This document shows, in pieces, positions 26,055 through 34,712 of a stretch of 46,493 bases of DNA. The DNA is taken from positions 1 to 46,493 of the forward strand of contig JAFMGZ010000032.1 in assembly GCA_017854855.1 (NCBI GenBank), written 5' to 3'. The position numbers were made by a program, and so were the translations under genes. This stretch comes from Sulfitobacter sp. GTDB taxonomy: Bacteria > Pseudomonadota > Alphaproteobacteria > Rhodobacterales > Rhodobacteraceae. Below the pieces are notes generated by a model. The model saw only the letters and a list, made by a program, of their open reading frames with translations. It was not told the DNA's origin and searched no databases. The first letter of the stretch is position 1. Each line of letters opens with the position of its first letter.

Positions 26055-26660
26055 ATGAACAAGTTCGAAACACTCACCGGCATCGCGGCACCCATGCCGC
26101 TGATCAATATCGACACCGATATGATCATCCCCAAACAGTTCCTGAAAACGATCAAGCGTTCCGGCCTTGGCGTGAACCTGTTTGACGAAATGCGCTATGA
26201 CGACGACCGCAACGAAATCCCCGATTTCGTTCTGAACAAACCGCAATACCGCGAAGCGCAGATCCTTGTCGCAGGCGACAACTTTGGCTGCGGATCGTCA
26301 CGCGAACACGCCCCATGGGCCATTGCCGACTTTGGCATTACCTGTGTAATCGCCCCCAGCTATGCGGATATTTTCTATAATAACTGCTTTAAAAACGGCA
26401 TCTTGCCCATCGCCCTGCCGCAAGAACAGGTAGATGTGCTGATGAAAGACGCCGAAAAAGGGGCCAATGCCCGCATGATCATTGATCTGGACGCCCAGAC
26501 CGTGACCTCCTCTGACGGTGAGGTGTTCACCTTTGACGTCGACCCCTTCAAGAAACACTGCCTGATGAACGGCCTCGATGACATCGGCCTGACCATGGAA
26601 AAAGCCACCTCCATCGACAGCTTTGAAACTCAGGCCGCCCAAAGCCGTCCTTGGGTCTGA
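26055..26660 (+). CDS. leuD: 3-isopropylmalate dehydratase small subunit
   Basis: 201 residues starting [19 protein letters not shown]. Swivelling-domain motifs [20 protein letters not shown] near 20 and [18 protein letters not shown] near 74 are diagnostic for LeuD. It completes the isopropylmalate isomerase with LeuC. A stem at 26710 that probably ends the leuCD transcript follows 50 bases after the stop. Confidence 0.96.
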   Translation: MNKFETLTGIAAPMPLINIDTDMIIPKQFLKTIKRSGLGVNLFDEMRYDDDRNEIPDFVLNKPQYREAQILVAGDNFGCGSSREHAPWAIADFGITCVIAPSYADIFYNNCFKNGILPIALPQEQVDVLMKDAEKGANARMIIDLDAQTVTSSDGEVFTFDVDPFKKHCLMNGLDDIGLTMEKATSIDSFETQAAQSRPWV

Positions 26661-26965
26661 GAAATCGTTAACACCTTCCCTGTCGAGTCACGGGAAAACC
26701 AAGCGACACTTGTGGGCACCCCGGCGGTGCCCACAATATATAGTAGAGTGCCTCTGTATTGCCTTGAAATAGATGCAAGAACGCACCACCCCCACCATCA
26801 AATTGCCTCAGATTTTACCTTCTATTAACCAATGACTTGAGCACTAAGGCGAAAGAAGGCACAAATTGGGCATAATTGAGGCGGTCCTCCGGTTCCCTGG
26901 AGGCAACAAGTTGGAACAAGTTTGCGGCACCGTATCGCAGCTGGCCAGTTTGGAAGGGTAGTTAA
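26661..26965. other. 305-bp intergenic region with two stems
   Basis: No gene is seen. It holds a strong 11-bp stem TTGTGGGCACC / GGTGCCCACAA (26710-26736) that likely ends the leuCD transcript though it lacks a T-run, and a weaker CCTCC / GGAGG pairing at 26886-26903 close to the next gene. A promoter for the gene at 26966 must lie here, but none is convincing. Confidence 0.5.
26710..26736 (+). terminator. Probable terminator after leuD
   Basis: Perfect 11-bp GC-rich stem with a 5-base loop, 50 bases after the leuD stop. It is followed by TATATAG rather than a T-run, so efficiency is uncertain. Confidence 0.5.
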
Positions 26966-27808
26966 GTGTTAGGACGTATAACAGGCGCGGCAACGCGTGG
27001 CCTGCTGATGGCATTATTGATCGCGTCGCCAGCTCTCTTGCTGCCGGGCGTCGCTGCCGATTCAAGCCAGATCACGGTTCTTGTGGCACTCTTGGCGGGT
27101 TTCCTGACCTTCGTCGAATACTACTCCAACTCTCCCAGCATTCTGGAATTCCGCGATGCGCCCCCCTTCAACCGCCTGCGGTTCGGGGCGATGTTCGTGA
27201 CGGTCCTGGCCCTCAGCATGATGCTGAAAGGGCTAAGCGAACCGTCGCCTGCGACCAATGCATTGACCTCGATGGCCACCATCATTGGCAATACGCTCGA
27301 CTTTCCCTATTCCCCCATTCGCCTTGCGGTATTGATGCTGCCTGCTGATTCAGAACCAGTCCTTGCCGATATGGTCCGGTCCGCTGCGGGCATCTCCTAT
27401 GTCATATCCTTGCTGGCGATCGTGCTGATGGTGCTCTTTGTCCGCCTACTGAATTGGCCTGTGCGCAAGGGGGCGTTCAATGTCTGGGTAAACCTGCCGC
27501 TGTTTGACCCCACCGCCGGTGGCGATGTGCTGGAACGGCTGCATCGTGATGCGCGGGTGAATATCGCGATCGGCTTTCTCTTGCCCTTCATCATCCCCGC
27601 CGTGGTCAAAGCGGCGACTGATCTGATAGACCCGATGTCACTGAACAACCCGCAAACCATCATTTGGACCATAAGCGCATGGGCTTTTATTCCTGCAAGC
27701 ATGATCATGCGCGGCATCGCAATGGCCCGTGTCGCGGAGATGATTCAGCAAAAGCGCCGCCGCACCTATGCCAACGCAGACGCAGAGGATGGCTTTCAAA
27801 CAGCCTGA
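26966..27808 (+). CDS. Multi-pass membrane protein of unknown function
   Basis: 280 residues with a GTG start at 26966 (MLGRITGAATRGL), chosen because GGAAGGG precedes it at 26952. Hydrophobic segments at about 10-30, 35-52, 74-94, 145-167, 198-215 and 230-252, suggesting six helices; a charged C-terminal tail (QQKRRRTYANADAEDGF) is cytosolic-type. No family is recognised. The stop overlaps the likely beginning of the next gene, so the two are probably translated together. Found here between leuD and leuB, though nothing ties it to leucine synthesis. Confidence 0.75.
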   Translation: MLGRITGAATRGLLMALLIASPALLLPGVAADSSQITVLVALLAGFLTFVEYYSNSPSILEFRDAPPFNRLRFGAMFVTVLALSMMLKGLSEPSPATNALTSMATIIGNTLDFPYSPIRLAVLMLPADSEPVLADMVRSAAGISYVISLLAIVLMVLFVRLLNWPVRKGAFNVWVNLPLFDPTAGGDVLERLHRDARVNIAIGFLLPFIIPAVVKAATDLIDPMSLNNPQTIIWTISAWAFIPASMIMRGIAMARVAEMIQQKRRRTYANADAEDGFQTA

Positions 27809-28794
27809 CCGCAGTCTTTATCTGGCTGCTCATGACGGCCCCGGGCCGCGCCGATACGCTGCGTTTCGCCACCTTTAACACCGAATTGTCCCGCAAGGGG
27901 CCGGGCCTGTTGCTGCGTGATATTCTGGCGGCAAAGGACGCGCAGGTGAATGCCGTGCTGGCGCAGATCATCGCCGCTGATGCCGATGTAATCGCATTGC
28001 AAGGGATTGATTATGATCTGGAAAACCTCACCCTTGCCGCCCTGTCCGATGCGCTGAAAGCCAAAGGTGCCGCATACCCTTATGTCTTTGCCGCCCCGCC
28101 AAATGCCGGGCGTCAGACAGCATTCGACATGGATGGTGACGGCAAAACCGGCGGGGCGGGCGACGCGCAGGGATACGGCAGGTTCTTTGGTCAAGGCAGC
28201 ATGGCGCTGCTCTCTCGGTTTCCTGTGGCAACGCAGGACGTGCAGGATTTCACCCAGATGCTGTGGCAGGACATGCCCGGGGCGCTGCTGCCTGAAAAGG
28301 ACGGCCTGCCCTTTCCCAGCGCCCCTGCCCTCGCGGCGCAGCGCCTGTTCTCTCACGGGGGCTGGGCGGTGCCTGTTGACCATCCGACACTGGGACGCGT
28401 GACCGTATTGACCTATCACGCCACACCCCCTGTCTTTGACGGACCAGAGGACCGCAATGGCAAACGCAATCACGATGAAACAGCATTTTGGACCCATTAC
28501 CTGAACGGGGCCTTTGGTGCGGTGCCCGCAGGCAGACTGGTGCTGTTGGGGGATGCCAACCTTGACCCTGACCGCGGCGATGGCCTTGGTGCGGCGATGG
28601 CCGATCTGCTGCGCCACCCGATGCTACAGGACCCCTTGCCGGATCAGCCAACCGTCAACTGGCCCCAAACCGGGCCCATGCGCGTGGATTACGTCCTGCC
28701 CTCTGCCGATTGGACTGTCATCGACGCGCAGGTGATGCCACAGGCCCCGCTGGCAAGCCGTCATTCGCTGGTCTGGGTCGCACTGACACCTTAG
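27805..28794 (+). CDS. Exported endonuclease/exonuclease/phosphatase-fold protein
   Basis: About 330 residues. The homologous part begins LRFATFNTELSRKGPG; motifs ADVIALQGIDYD, LLGDANLDPDRGDG and the C-terminal SRHSLVWVAL are those of the EEP superfamily (Mg-dependent phosphodiesterases). A signal-like stretch (LTAVFIWLLMTAPGRA) precedes it, but no ATG, GTG or TTG starts it: the only in-frame ATG (27832) lies inside it. I place the beginning at CTG 27805, which overlaps the TGA of the preceding gene. A one-base error near 27790-27830 is an alternative, because an ATG at 27789 (MAFKQPDRS) is in another frame. Substrate unknown; extracellular nuclease or phosphodiesterase is likely. Confidence 0.75.
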   Translation: MTAVFIWLLMTAPGRADTLRFATFNTELSRKGPGLLLRDILAAKDAQVNAVLAQIIAADADVIALQGIDYDLENLTLAALSDALKAKGAAYPYVFAAPPNAGRQTAFDMDGDGKTGGAGDAQGYGRFFGQGSMALLSRFPVATQDVQDFTQMLWQDMPGALLPEKDGLPFPSAPALAAQRLFSHGGWAVPVDHPTLGRVTVLTYHATPPVFDGPEDRNGKRNHDETAFWTHYLNGAFGAVPAGRLVLLGDANLDPDRGDGLGAAMADLLRHPMLQDPLPDQPTVNWPQTGPMRVDYVLPSADWTVIDAQVMPQAPLASRHSLVWVALTP

Positions 28795-28894
28795 CAGGAT
28801 CAGGCAAAGCTTGGGATCCGGGCCTTAGGTCTTCTTGACCCTTACCCGCCATCACGCTACCCCGCCTGAAACAGTTTTTCTCAAGGAGCGCCCG

Positions 28895-30001
28895 ATGGCA
28901 AACCCAACTCTTCTTATCCTTGCCGGTGACGGCATCGGCCCCGAGGTCATGGGCCAAGTCACCCGCGTCATCGACTGGTTCGGTGAAAAGCGCGGTCTGG
29001 CCTTTGACGTGGAACATGATCTGGTCGGTGGTGCCGCCTATGACGCGCATGGCACGCCGCTGCATGATGACACGATGGCCAAGGCGCTTGCGGCAGATGC
29101 CGTTTTGCTGGGTGCCGTGGGCGGACCGAAATACGACAACCTTGATTTCTCGGTCAAGCCCGAGCGCGGCCTGCTGCGCCTGCGCAAGGAAATGGACCTG
29201 TTCTCAAACCTGCGTCCTGCGCAGTGCTTTGATGCGCTGGCCGATTTCTCGTCTTTGAAAAAGGACATCGTTGCCGGTCTGGATATCATGATCGTACGCG
29301 AATTGACCTCGGGCGTGTATTTCGGCGAACCGCGCGGAATCTTTGAAGAAGGCAATGAACGCGTCGGCATCAACACCCAGCGTTATACCGAATCCGAAAT
29401 TGACCGCGTGGCGCGGTCGGCGTTCGAACTGGCGCGCCGCCGGGGCAACAAAGTCTGCTCCATGGAAAAAGCCAACGTGATGGAATCCGGCATCCTGTGG
29501 CGCGAAGTGGTGCAAAAGGTCCATGACGCGGATTACCCCGATGTCGAACTCAGCCATATGTACGCCGACAATGGCGCCATGCAGCTGGTGCGCGCACCCA
29601 AGCAGTTTGACGTCATCCTGACCGACAACCTGTTTGGCGACATCCTGTCCGATTGCGCGGCCATGCTGACCGGTTCGCTGGGCATGCTGCCCTCGGCGTC
29701 ACTGGGTGCACCCAACGCAGATGGCCGCCCCAAGGCGCTGTATGAGCCGGTACATGGCTCTGCCCCCGACATCACAGGTCAGGGCAAGGCAAACCCGATT
29801 GCCTGCATCCTGAGCTTTGCCATGGCGCTGCGCTATTCCTTTGATCAGGGCGAAGAGGCCACGCGCCTTGAGGCCGCAGTCGAAAAAGTATTGGCCGATG
29901 GTGCCCGCACCGCTGACCTGATGGGACCAGAGGGCGGCACCCCGATCAGCACTTCGCAGATGGGCGATGTGATCCTGGCGGCACTTGACGCCAGCCTCTA
30001 A
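28895..30001 (+). CDS. leuB: 3-isopropylmalate dehydrogenase
   Basis: 368 residues from ATG 28895 ([19 protein letters not shown]), which follows AAGGAG; the frame extends 20 codons further up without support. Motifs: [11 protein letters not shown] near 71, RPAQCFDAL near 106, [13 protein letters not shown] near 136, the metal-binding [19 protein letters not shown] near 247, and [18 protein letters not shown] near 283. It oxidises and decarboxylates 3-isopropylmalate to 2-oxoisocaproate in leucine synthesis. Separated from leuCD by the membrane protein and the EEP gene; it is followed by its own terminator. Confidence 0.96.
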   Translation: MANPTLLILAGDGIGPEVMGQVTRVIDWFGEKRGLAFDVEHDLVGGAAYDAHGTPLHDDTMAKALAADAVLLGAVGGPKYDNLDFSVKPERGLLRLRKEMDLFSNLRPAQCFDALADFSSLKKDIVAGLDIMIVRELTSGVYFGEPRGIFEEGNERVGINTQRYTESEIDRVARSAFELARRRGNKVCSMEKANVMESGILWREVVQKVHDADYPDVELSHMYADNGAMQLVRAPKQFDVILTDNLFGDILSDCAAMLTGSLGMLPSASLGAPNADGRPKALYEPVHGSAPDITGQGKANPIACILSFAMALRYSFDQGEEATRLEAAVEKVLADGARTADLMGPEGGTPISTSQMGDVILAALDASL

Positions 30002-30025
30002 GCCTATCCATTGATGGAATGACCG

Positions 30026-30052
30026 AAAGGCAGCCCAATGGGCTGCCTTTTT
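30026..30052 (+). terminator. Terminator of leuB
   Basis: An 8-bp GC stem GGCAGCCC / GGGCTGCC flanked by AAA and TTT with a 3-base loop, ending in five T, 25 bases after the leuB stop. Confidence 0.85.
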
Positions 30053-30069
30053 GGTTCCGAACGACCCAT

Positions 30070-30166
30070 GCGTTCCTTGGACCCCCTGACAGATCACGGA
30101 CCGCTTAACGCGTTGAAAAATTTGATTGCAGGCCGCGCTAAATGTTTCAGGGTTTTCCAAAAACGC
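30070..30166. repeat. Dispersed 97-bp element with terminal inverted repeats, copy 1
   Basis: It begins GCGTTCCTTGGACCCCCTGA and ends TCAGGGTTTTCCAAAAACGC; the ends are imperfect inverted repeats (14 of 20). The core CTTAACGCGTTGAAA at 30104-30118 sits 34 bases from the left end, exactly as in the related element at 40751-40849. It lies between leuB and glpD. The nature is unknown: a small non-autonomous mobile element or a structured RNA/DNA repeat family. Confidence 0.6.
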
Positions 30167-30231
30167 ACTAAATGGTAACCGTCGGTCAGCCCATTGTCTG
30201 ACCCCAATAACAACCAAACGGACCTTTTCGC

Positions 30232-31818
30232 GTGACTGACCCCGTGACCGCCCCCCGCAGCTCTCAGGACCCCTATGATATCTTTATCATCGGCGGTGGG
30301 ATAAACGGCTGTGGCGTTGCGCGCGATGCTGCGGGCCGGGGCCTGTCCGTGGCGCTGGCAGAGATGAACGATCTGGCCTCGGCAACCTCTTCGGCCTCTA
30401 CCAAACTGTTTCATGGCGGGCTGCGCTATCTTGAGTATTTCGAGATCAATCTGGTGCGTCACGCGCTGGAGGAACGCGAAACCCTGCTCAAGGCCATGCC
30501 GCATATCGCCTGGCCCATGCGGTTCGTGCTGCCCTATCACAAGGACATGCGGTTTGAAGGAGGCACGCCCGCCTCGCGCATTTTGAACATCGTCATGCCC
30601 TGGACACGCGGGCGGCGCCCTGCCTGGCTGATCCGCTTTGGTCTGTTCTTGTATGACAACCTTGGCGGCCGCAAGATTCTGCCCGGGGCAAAGACGATCG
30701 CGCTCAGCGGCACCGCCGAAGGGGCACCGTTGCAGCCACAGTTCGAAAAGGCCTTTGAATATTCCGATTGCTGGGTCGAGGATTCACGTCTGGTGGTCCT
30801 GAACGCCCGCGATGCCCAGGACCGTGGTGCCACGATCATGGTGCGCACCAAAGTGATTTCAGCCGCCCGAACCGGCGATCTGTGGCAGGTCATGACCCGG
30901 GACAACCAGACCGGCGAAACCCGGGTGCATCACGCCAGGATATTGATCAACGCAGGCGGTCCCTGGGTTGGCGACATCATCCAGGGCACGGTGCGCGTAA
31001 ACTCAACGGAAGGGGTGCGGCTGGTGCGCGGCAGTCATATCGTGACGCGCAAACTTTATGATCATGACAAATGCTATTTCTTTCAGGGCACCGACGGGCG
31101 GATCATCTTTGCCATCCCCTATGAGACCGATTTCACCCTGATCGGGACCACCGATGCAGATCACCCCGACCCCAACGTCAAACCCGAATGCACCCCCGAC
31201 GAACAAGACTATCTGCTGAATTTCGCCAATGGCTATTTCAAGCAGCAGCTTACCAGTGACGATGTCGTCTGGACCTATTCCGGCGTGCGCCCGCTATATG
31301 ACGATGGGGCCAGTTCGGCAGCGGCAGCCACGCGGGATTACACCCTCAAGGTTGAGGCGCGGGGCGGTGCGCCGATCCTCAATATCTTTGGCGGCAAGAT
31401 CACGACCTACCGCAAACTGGCGCAGGACACGATGGACAAGCTGGCCCCCGTCCTGCCCGGCCTCAAACCCCATTGGACCGCCGAAGTGCCCCTGCCCGGC
31501 GGCGATTTCCCTGTGGGTGACGTGGACCGCCTGATCGCACGGCTGCTGGCCGATCACCCCTTCCTTGATCCAAAATGGGCCCGCCGCCTGATCCGCGCCT
31601 ATGGCACACAGGCCTGGCACATGCTGGACGGTGCCCCGGACAAGGCGGCGCTGGGTCAGGATTTTGGCAGCAACCTGACACAGGCCGAAGTGCGCTGGCT
31701 GATGACCCGCGAATATGCGCGCACCGCTGAGGATGTGCTGTGGCGGCGCAGCAAACTGGGTCTGCGCCTGTCACGGGATCAGGCCCAGCAGCTGGATGAA
31801 TGGATGCGCAACGCTTGA
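30232..31818 (+). CDS. glpD: Glycerol-3-phosphate dehydrogenase (FAD)
   Basis: 528 residues, GTG start at 30232 (MTDPVTAPRSSQDPYDIF); a second in-frame GTG at 30244 is possible. FAD dinucleotide-binding motif IIGGGINGCGVARDAAGRG at about 19-37, then SATSSASTKLFHGGLRYLE near 45, the central GTTDADHPDPNVKPECTPDE stretch, and the DAO C-terminal domain from about 385. It oxidises glycerol 3-phosphate to dihydroxyacetone phosphate at the inner membrane, feeding electrons to quinone. glpK follows after 51 bases, making a glycerol-use operon. No glp repressor or glpF transporter is visible in the window. Confidence 0.95.
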   Translation: MTDPVTAPRSSQDPYDIFIIGGGINGCGVARDAAGRGLSVALAEMNDLASATSSASTKLFHGGLRYLEYFEINLVRHALEERETLLKAMPHIAWPMRFVLPYHKDMRFEGGTPASRILNIVMPWTRGRRPAWLIRFGLFLYDNLGGRKILPGAKTIALSGTAEGAPLQPQFEKAFEYSDCWVEDSRLVVLNARDAQDRGATIMVRTKVISAARTGDLWQVMTRDNQTGETRVHHARILINAGGPWVGDIIQGTVRVNSTEGVRLVRGSHIVTRKLYDHDKCYFFQGTDGRIIFAIPYETDFTLIGTTDADHPDPNVKPECTPDEQDYLLNFANGYFKQQLTSDDVVWTYSGVRPLYDDGASSAAAATRDYTLKVEARGGAPILNIFGGKITTYRKLAQDTMDKLAPVLPGLKPHWTAEVPLPGGDFPVGDVDRLIARLLADHPFLDPKWARRLIRAYGTQAWHMLDGAPDKAALGQDFGSNLTQAEVRWLMTREYARTAEDVLWRRSKLGLRLSRDQAQQLDEWMRNA

Positions 31819-31869
31819 CAATGCAGCCCTGCCCCGAACAAAATTCCACCCCGCAACCGGAGGCCCGTC

Positions 31870-33357
31870 ATGACCCATATTCTCGCTATTGATCAGGGCA
31901 CCACGTCCTCTCGGGCCCTGGTGTTTGACAAGGACATCCAGGTCAAAGCCACCGCGCAGCAGGAGTTTGCGCAGCATTTCCCGCACAGCGGCTGGGTTGA
32001 ACATGACCCTGCCGATCTGTGGTCGACCACCGTGCAAACCTGTCGCGATGCCATTGCAAAGGCGGGGCTGCAGGCGTCTGATATCGCCGCCATCGGGATC
32101 ACCAACCAGCGCGAGACGACATTGGTTTGGGATGCCCAGACAGGCACCCCCATTCATAACGCCATCGTCTGGCAAGACCGGCGCACTGCCGATTATTGCC
32201 GCAGCCTGCGCGACGCGGGCCATGACCAGATGATCACCGCCAAGACCGGCCTGTTGGCCGATCCCTATTTTTCCGGGACCAAGCTGAAATGGATTCTGGA
32301 CAATGTTGACGGTGCCAGAGAACGCGCCGCAAAAGGAGAGCTGCTGTTCGGCACTGTCGATTGCTTCTTGATCTGGAAGCTGACCAACGGGGCCGCGCAT
32401 GTGACGGATGCCACCAATGCGGCCCGTACCCTGCTTTATGATATCCACGCAGGAGAATGGAGCCGCACAATCTGCGATCTGTTCGACATCCCCATGGCCA
32501 TGCTGCCACAGGTCAAGGATTGCGCCGCAGACTTTGGCACCACCGCGCCAGAACATCTGGGGGCCGCCCTGCCGATCCTGGGCGTTGCGGGGGATCAACA
32601 GGCCGCAACGATCGGGCAGGCCTGTTTCAAACCCGGCATGCTGAAATCCACCTATGGTACCGGATGCTTTGCCCTGCTGAACACTGGCGACACGCCCGTG
32701 GCCTCAAACAACCGCCTGCTGACCACCATCGCCTATCAATTGGACGGCAAACCCACCTATGCGCTTGAGGGGTCCATCTTTGTCGCTGGTGCGGTGGTGC
32801 AATGGCTGCGCGATGGGCTGGGGATCATCCAGAATGCGGCCGATACCTCTGCCATGGCCGCGCAGGCCGATCCACAGCAGGACGTGATCATCGTTCCCGC
32901 CTTTACCGGCCTGGGTGCCCCCTATTGGAATGCCGAATGCCGCGGCGCGGTCTACGGGCTGACCCGCAATTCCGGCCCGGCGGAATTTGCCCGTGCCGCG
33001 CTGGAAAGCGTCGGGTTTCAAACCCGCGACCTGCTGGAAGCCATGCGCGCGGACTGGCAGGGCCATGGTTCGGACGCGACCCTGCGCGTCGATGGCGGGA
33101 TGAGCGCGAATGACCGCGCCATGCAGTTCCTGTCCGATATCATCGACGCCCCGGTTGACCGCCCCCATGTGGTTGAAACAACAGCCATGGGGGCCGCTTG
33201 GCTTGCCGGTCAAAGGGCCGGTATCTATCCGGACATGGCAGGCTTTGCCGAAAACTGGGCGGTTGAACGCAGTTTCACCCCCGATATGACTGCCGATAAA
33301 CGCGCCGCCCGCTATGGCAGATGGCAACGCGCCGTGGCGGCAACCCTGGGCGTCTGA
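31870..33357 (+). CDS. glpK: Glycerol kinase
   Basis: 495 residues starting [19 protein letters not shown] behind CGGAGG. FGGY-family kinase: phosphate-binding [11 protein letters not shown] near 5, [12 protein letters not shown] near 76, substrate stretch [10 protein letters not shown] near 102, [11 protein letters not shown] near 263, and the second domain with [17 protein letters not shown] sequence ([13 protein letters not shown]). Phosphorylates glycerol to glycerol 3-phosphate in the cytoplasm, the substrate of the GlpD encoded just upstream. Convergent with the enoyl-CoA hydratase gene, only 16 bases apart, with no obvious terminator in the gap. Confidence 0.96.
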   Translation: MTHILAIDQGTTSSRALVFDKDIQVKATAQQEFAQHFPHSGWVEHDPADLWSTTVQTCRDAIAKAGLQASDIAAIGITNQRETTLVWDAQTGTPIHNAIVWQDRRTADYCRSLRDAGHDQMITAKTGLLADPYFSGTKLKWILDNVDGARERAAKGELLFGTVDCFLIWKLTNGAAHVTDATNAARTLLYDIHAGEWSRTICDLFDIPMAMLPQVKDCAADFGTTAPEHLGAALPILGVAGDQQAATIGQACFKPGMLKSTYGTGCFALLNTGDTPVASNNRLLTTIAYQLDGKPTYALEGSIFVAGAVVQWLRDGLGIIQNAADTSAMAAQADPQQDVIIVPAFTGLGAPYWNAECRGAVYGLTRNSGPAEFARAALESVGFQTRDLLEAMRADWQGHGSDATLRVDGGMSANDRAMQFLSDIIDAPVDRPHVVETTAMGAAWLAGQRAGIYPDMAGFAENWAVERSFTPDMTADKRAARYGRWQRAVAATLGV

Positions 33358-33373
33358 ACCGGAAAAAGGCGGC

Positions 33374-34159
33374 TCACTTGCCTTCAAAGACCGGTTTTTG
33401 CTTGGCCAGAAAGGCGGCAATGCCGGCAGGGCCATCATGGGTCTGCATCATATCGGCAATTGAACGGGTCTCCCGGTCCAGTTGCGTCTCCAGCCCGTCG
33501 GAAAAGGCCGTGTCGAGCAGCCGCTTGACCCCGCCAAAGGCCTTGGTCGGGCCGGCAGCCAGTTGCCGTGCCACCGCCTGCGCCTCTGCCAGCACCGCAT
33601 CGGCCGGCACCACCTTGTTCACCAAACCCCACTCATGCGCCTCATCCGCTGTCAGCACGCGGTTGAACAGCATCATCTCCTTGGCACGCAGCAGACCGAT
33701 ATGTTTTGCCAGATAATAGGTCGACGACCCATCAGGGGTCAGACCCGATGCCGTATAGGCGGAAACGAATTTTGCCTTCTCTGAGGCGATGACATAGTCG
33801 CCCGACAGCACCATGGAAAACCCGCCACCACCCGCAGTGCCATTCACCGCCACGATCACAGGCGCATCAATATGCGCCAGGCGCGACAGCCCCGCATGCA
33901 GCAAGGTCGCCATGCGGGTCAAATGCGCAGGCTTGTCAGGGGCGGCATGCATTTCAGCCAGATCGCCGCCACCGCAGAACATCTTGCCCACCGCCGTCAG
34001 GATCACGGCACGCACCTCGGGCGCACCGCAGCGCAGGCTGACCTCAAACACTTCTTCGGCCATTCGGGCATCCAGCGTATTGGCCGGATTATCCTTTTGG
34101 TCCAGTGTGATGGTCGCGATGCCTTCTGCAATTTCGAAACGCAGTGTCTGATAATCCAT
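33374..34159 (-). CDS. Enoyl-CoA hydratase/isomerase family protein
   Basis: 261 residues from ATG 34159 (MDYQTLRFEIAEGIATIT); an upstream extension to 34231 lacks the family N terminus. Crotonase motifs: DQKDNPANTLDARM near 19, the oxyanion-hole GGGDLAEMHAAP near 65, VNGTAGGGGFSMVLSGDYVI near 107 and SGLTPDGSSTYYLAKHIG near 139. The usual first catalytic Glu of hydratases is Gly in GTAGGGGF, and the second position is Asp in TPDGS, so an isomerase or a hydratase of different specificity is likely rather than classical enoyl-CoA hydratase. Acts on acyl-CoA esters in the cytoplasm. It stands alone, with no partner fatty-acid genes nearby. Confidence 0.88.
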   Translation of the reverse strand: MDYQTLRFEIAEGIATITLDQKDNPANTLDARMAEEVFEVSLRCGAPEVRAVILTAVGKMFCGGGDLAEMHAAPDKPAHLTRMATLLHAGLSRLAHIDAPVIVAVNGTAGGGGFSMVLSGDYVIASEKAKFVSAYTASGLTPDGSSTYYLAKHIGLLRAKEMMLFNRVLTADEAHEWGLVNKVVPADAVLAEAQAVARQLAAGPTKAFGGVKRLLDTAFSDGLETQLDRETRSIADMMQTHDGPAGIAAFLAKQKPVFEGK

Positions 34160-34376
34160 GGTCGCCCTTCCGTATTCTTTGATCTCAGGCACCACCCCTA
34201 ACCACGATGACGCCCCTGTGCATCTGATCATTGTTCAAACGGCACCTCAATGCCACCCGCACAAGTCGGCCATCCTGCGCCAGCATCATTCAGTCAGCAC
34301 CATGGCGCGAGGCTGTGTATCAGTTGACGTTTCTACCTTTGCCCAAGGCAATCTGGCAGCTAATGTCAAAGGATGG

Positions 34377-34406
34377 CCCCCTGTTTGGGGGATTTACTTT
34401 GATACC
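34377..34406 (+). promoter_or_regulatory. Candidate response-regulator site 1, upstream of kinase
   Basis: CCCCC-TGTTT-GGGGG (34377-34391) followed by ATTTACTTTGATACC. A like-arranged sequence, CCCCC-AAATA-GGGG with TATTACC after it, precedes the DUF4214 gene at 37231-37260; 19 of 30 positions agree. It lies 21 bases before the kinase gene start, so it could be the target of the NarL-type regulator at 36545. Function is inference. Confidence 0.4.
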
Positions 34407-34426
34407 GCCAGTAATACCCCAAGGTC

Positions 34427-34669
34427 ATGAACCCATTTTATAAACGATTTTCGCCCGCCCATCTTTTCCTTGGCCTTGCCATGCTTGGCCTTGCTTTATC
34501 GCTCTTGAGCTTGTTGGTGGCGCTGGCCCAGCCCCATATCGACATTCCCAAAAATGCTGTTCCAGTCCAGATTGGCGATATCGAAATCATTCCCAGCGAT
34601 CTGATTGAAGAGCCCGATCAACTGGGCAGCTATGCCGCCATAGAGGCGTTCAGAGATCGACAGATCTGA
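34427..34669 (+). CDS. N-terminal fragment of the sensor kinase, cut by a frameshift
   Basis: 80 residues: MNPFYKRFSPAHLF, a membrane helix at about 12-36, then an extracytoplasmic stretch with DIEIIPSDLIEEPDQLG and SYAAIEAFRDRQI before TGA 34667-34669. The sequence continues seamlessly in the next frame if one base is skipped: Q-I then D-I-R-A-Q-L up to the ATG at 34713. Kinases of this group, as I remember them, have this membrane helix and DLIEEPD motif directly ahead of the FWFQ helices seen in the next gene, so this is the front of the same protein. The stop context is UGA-C, as in the prfB frameshift, but no upstream Shine-Dalgarno-like sequence is seen. A true mutation, an assembly error or programmed shifting are all possible. 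Confidence 0.7.
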   Translation: MNPFYKRFSPAHLFLGLAMLGLALSLLSLLVALAQPHIDIPKNAVPVQIGDIEIIPSDLIEEPDQLGSYAAIEAFRDRQI

Positions 34670-34712
34670 CATCAGGGCGCAACTGGATCAATCACAAATC
34701 TCGGCCACCTAT

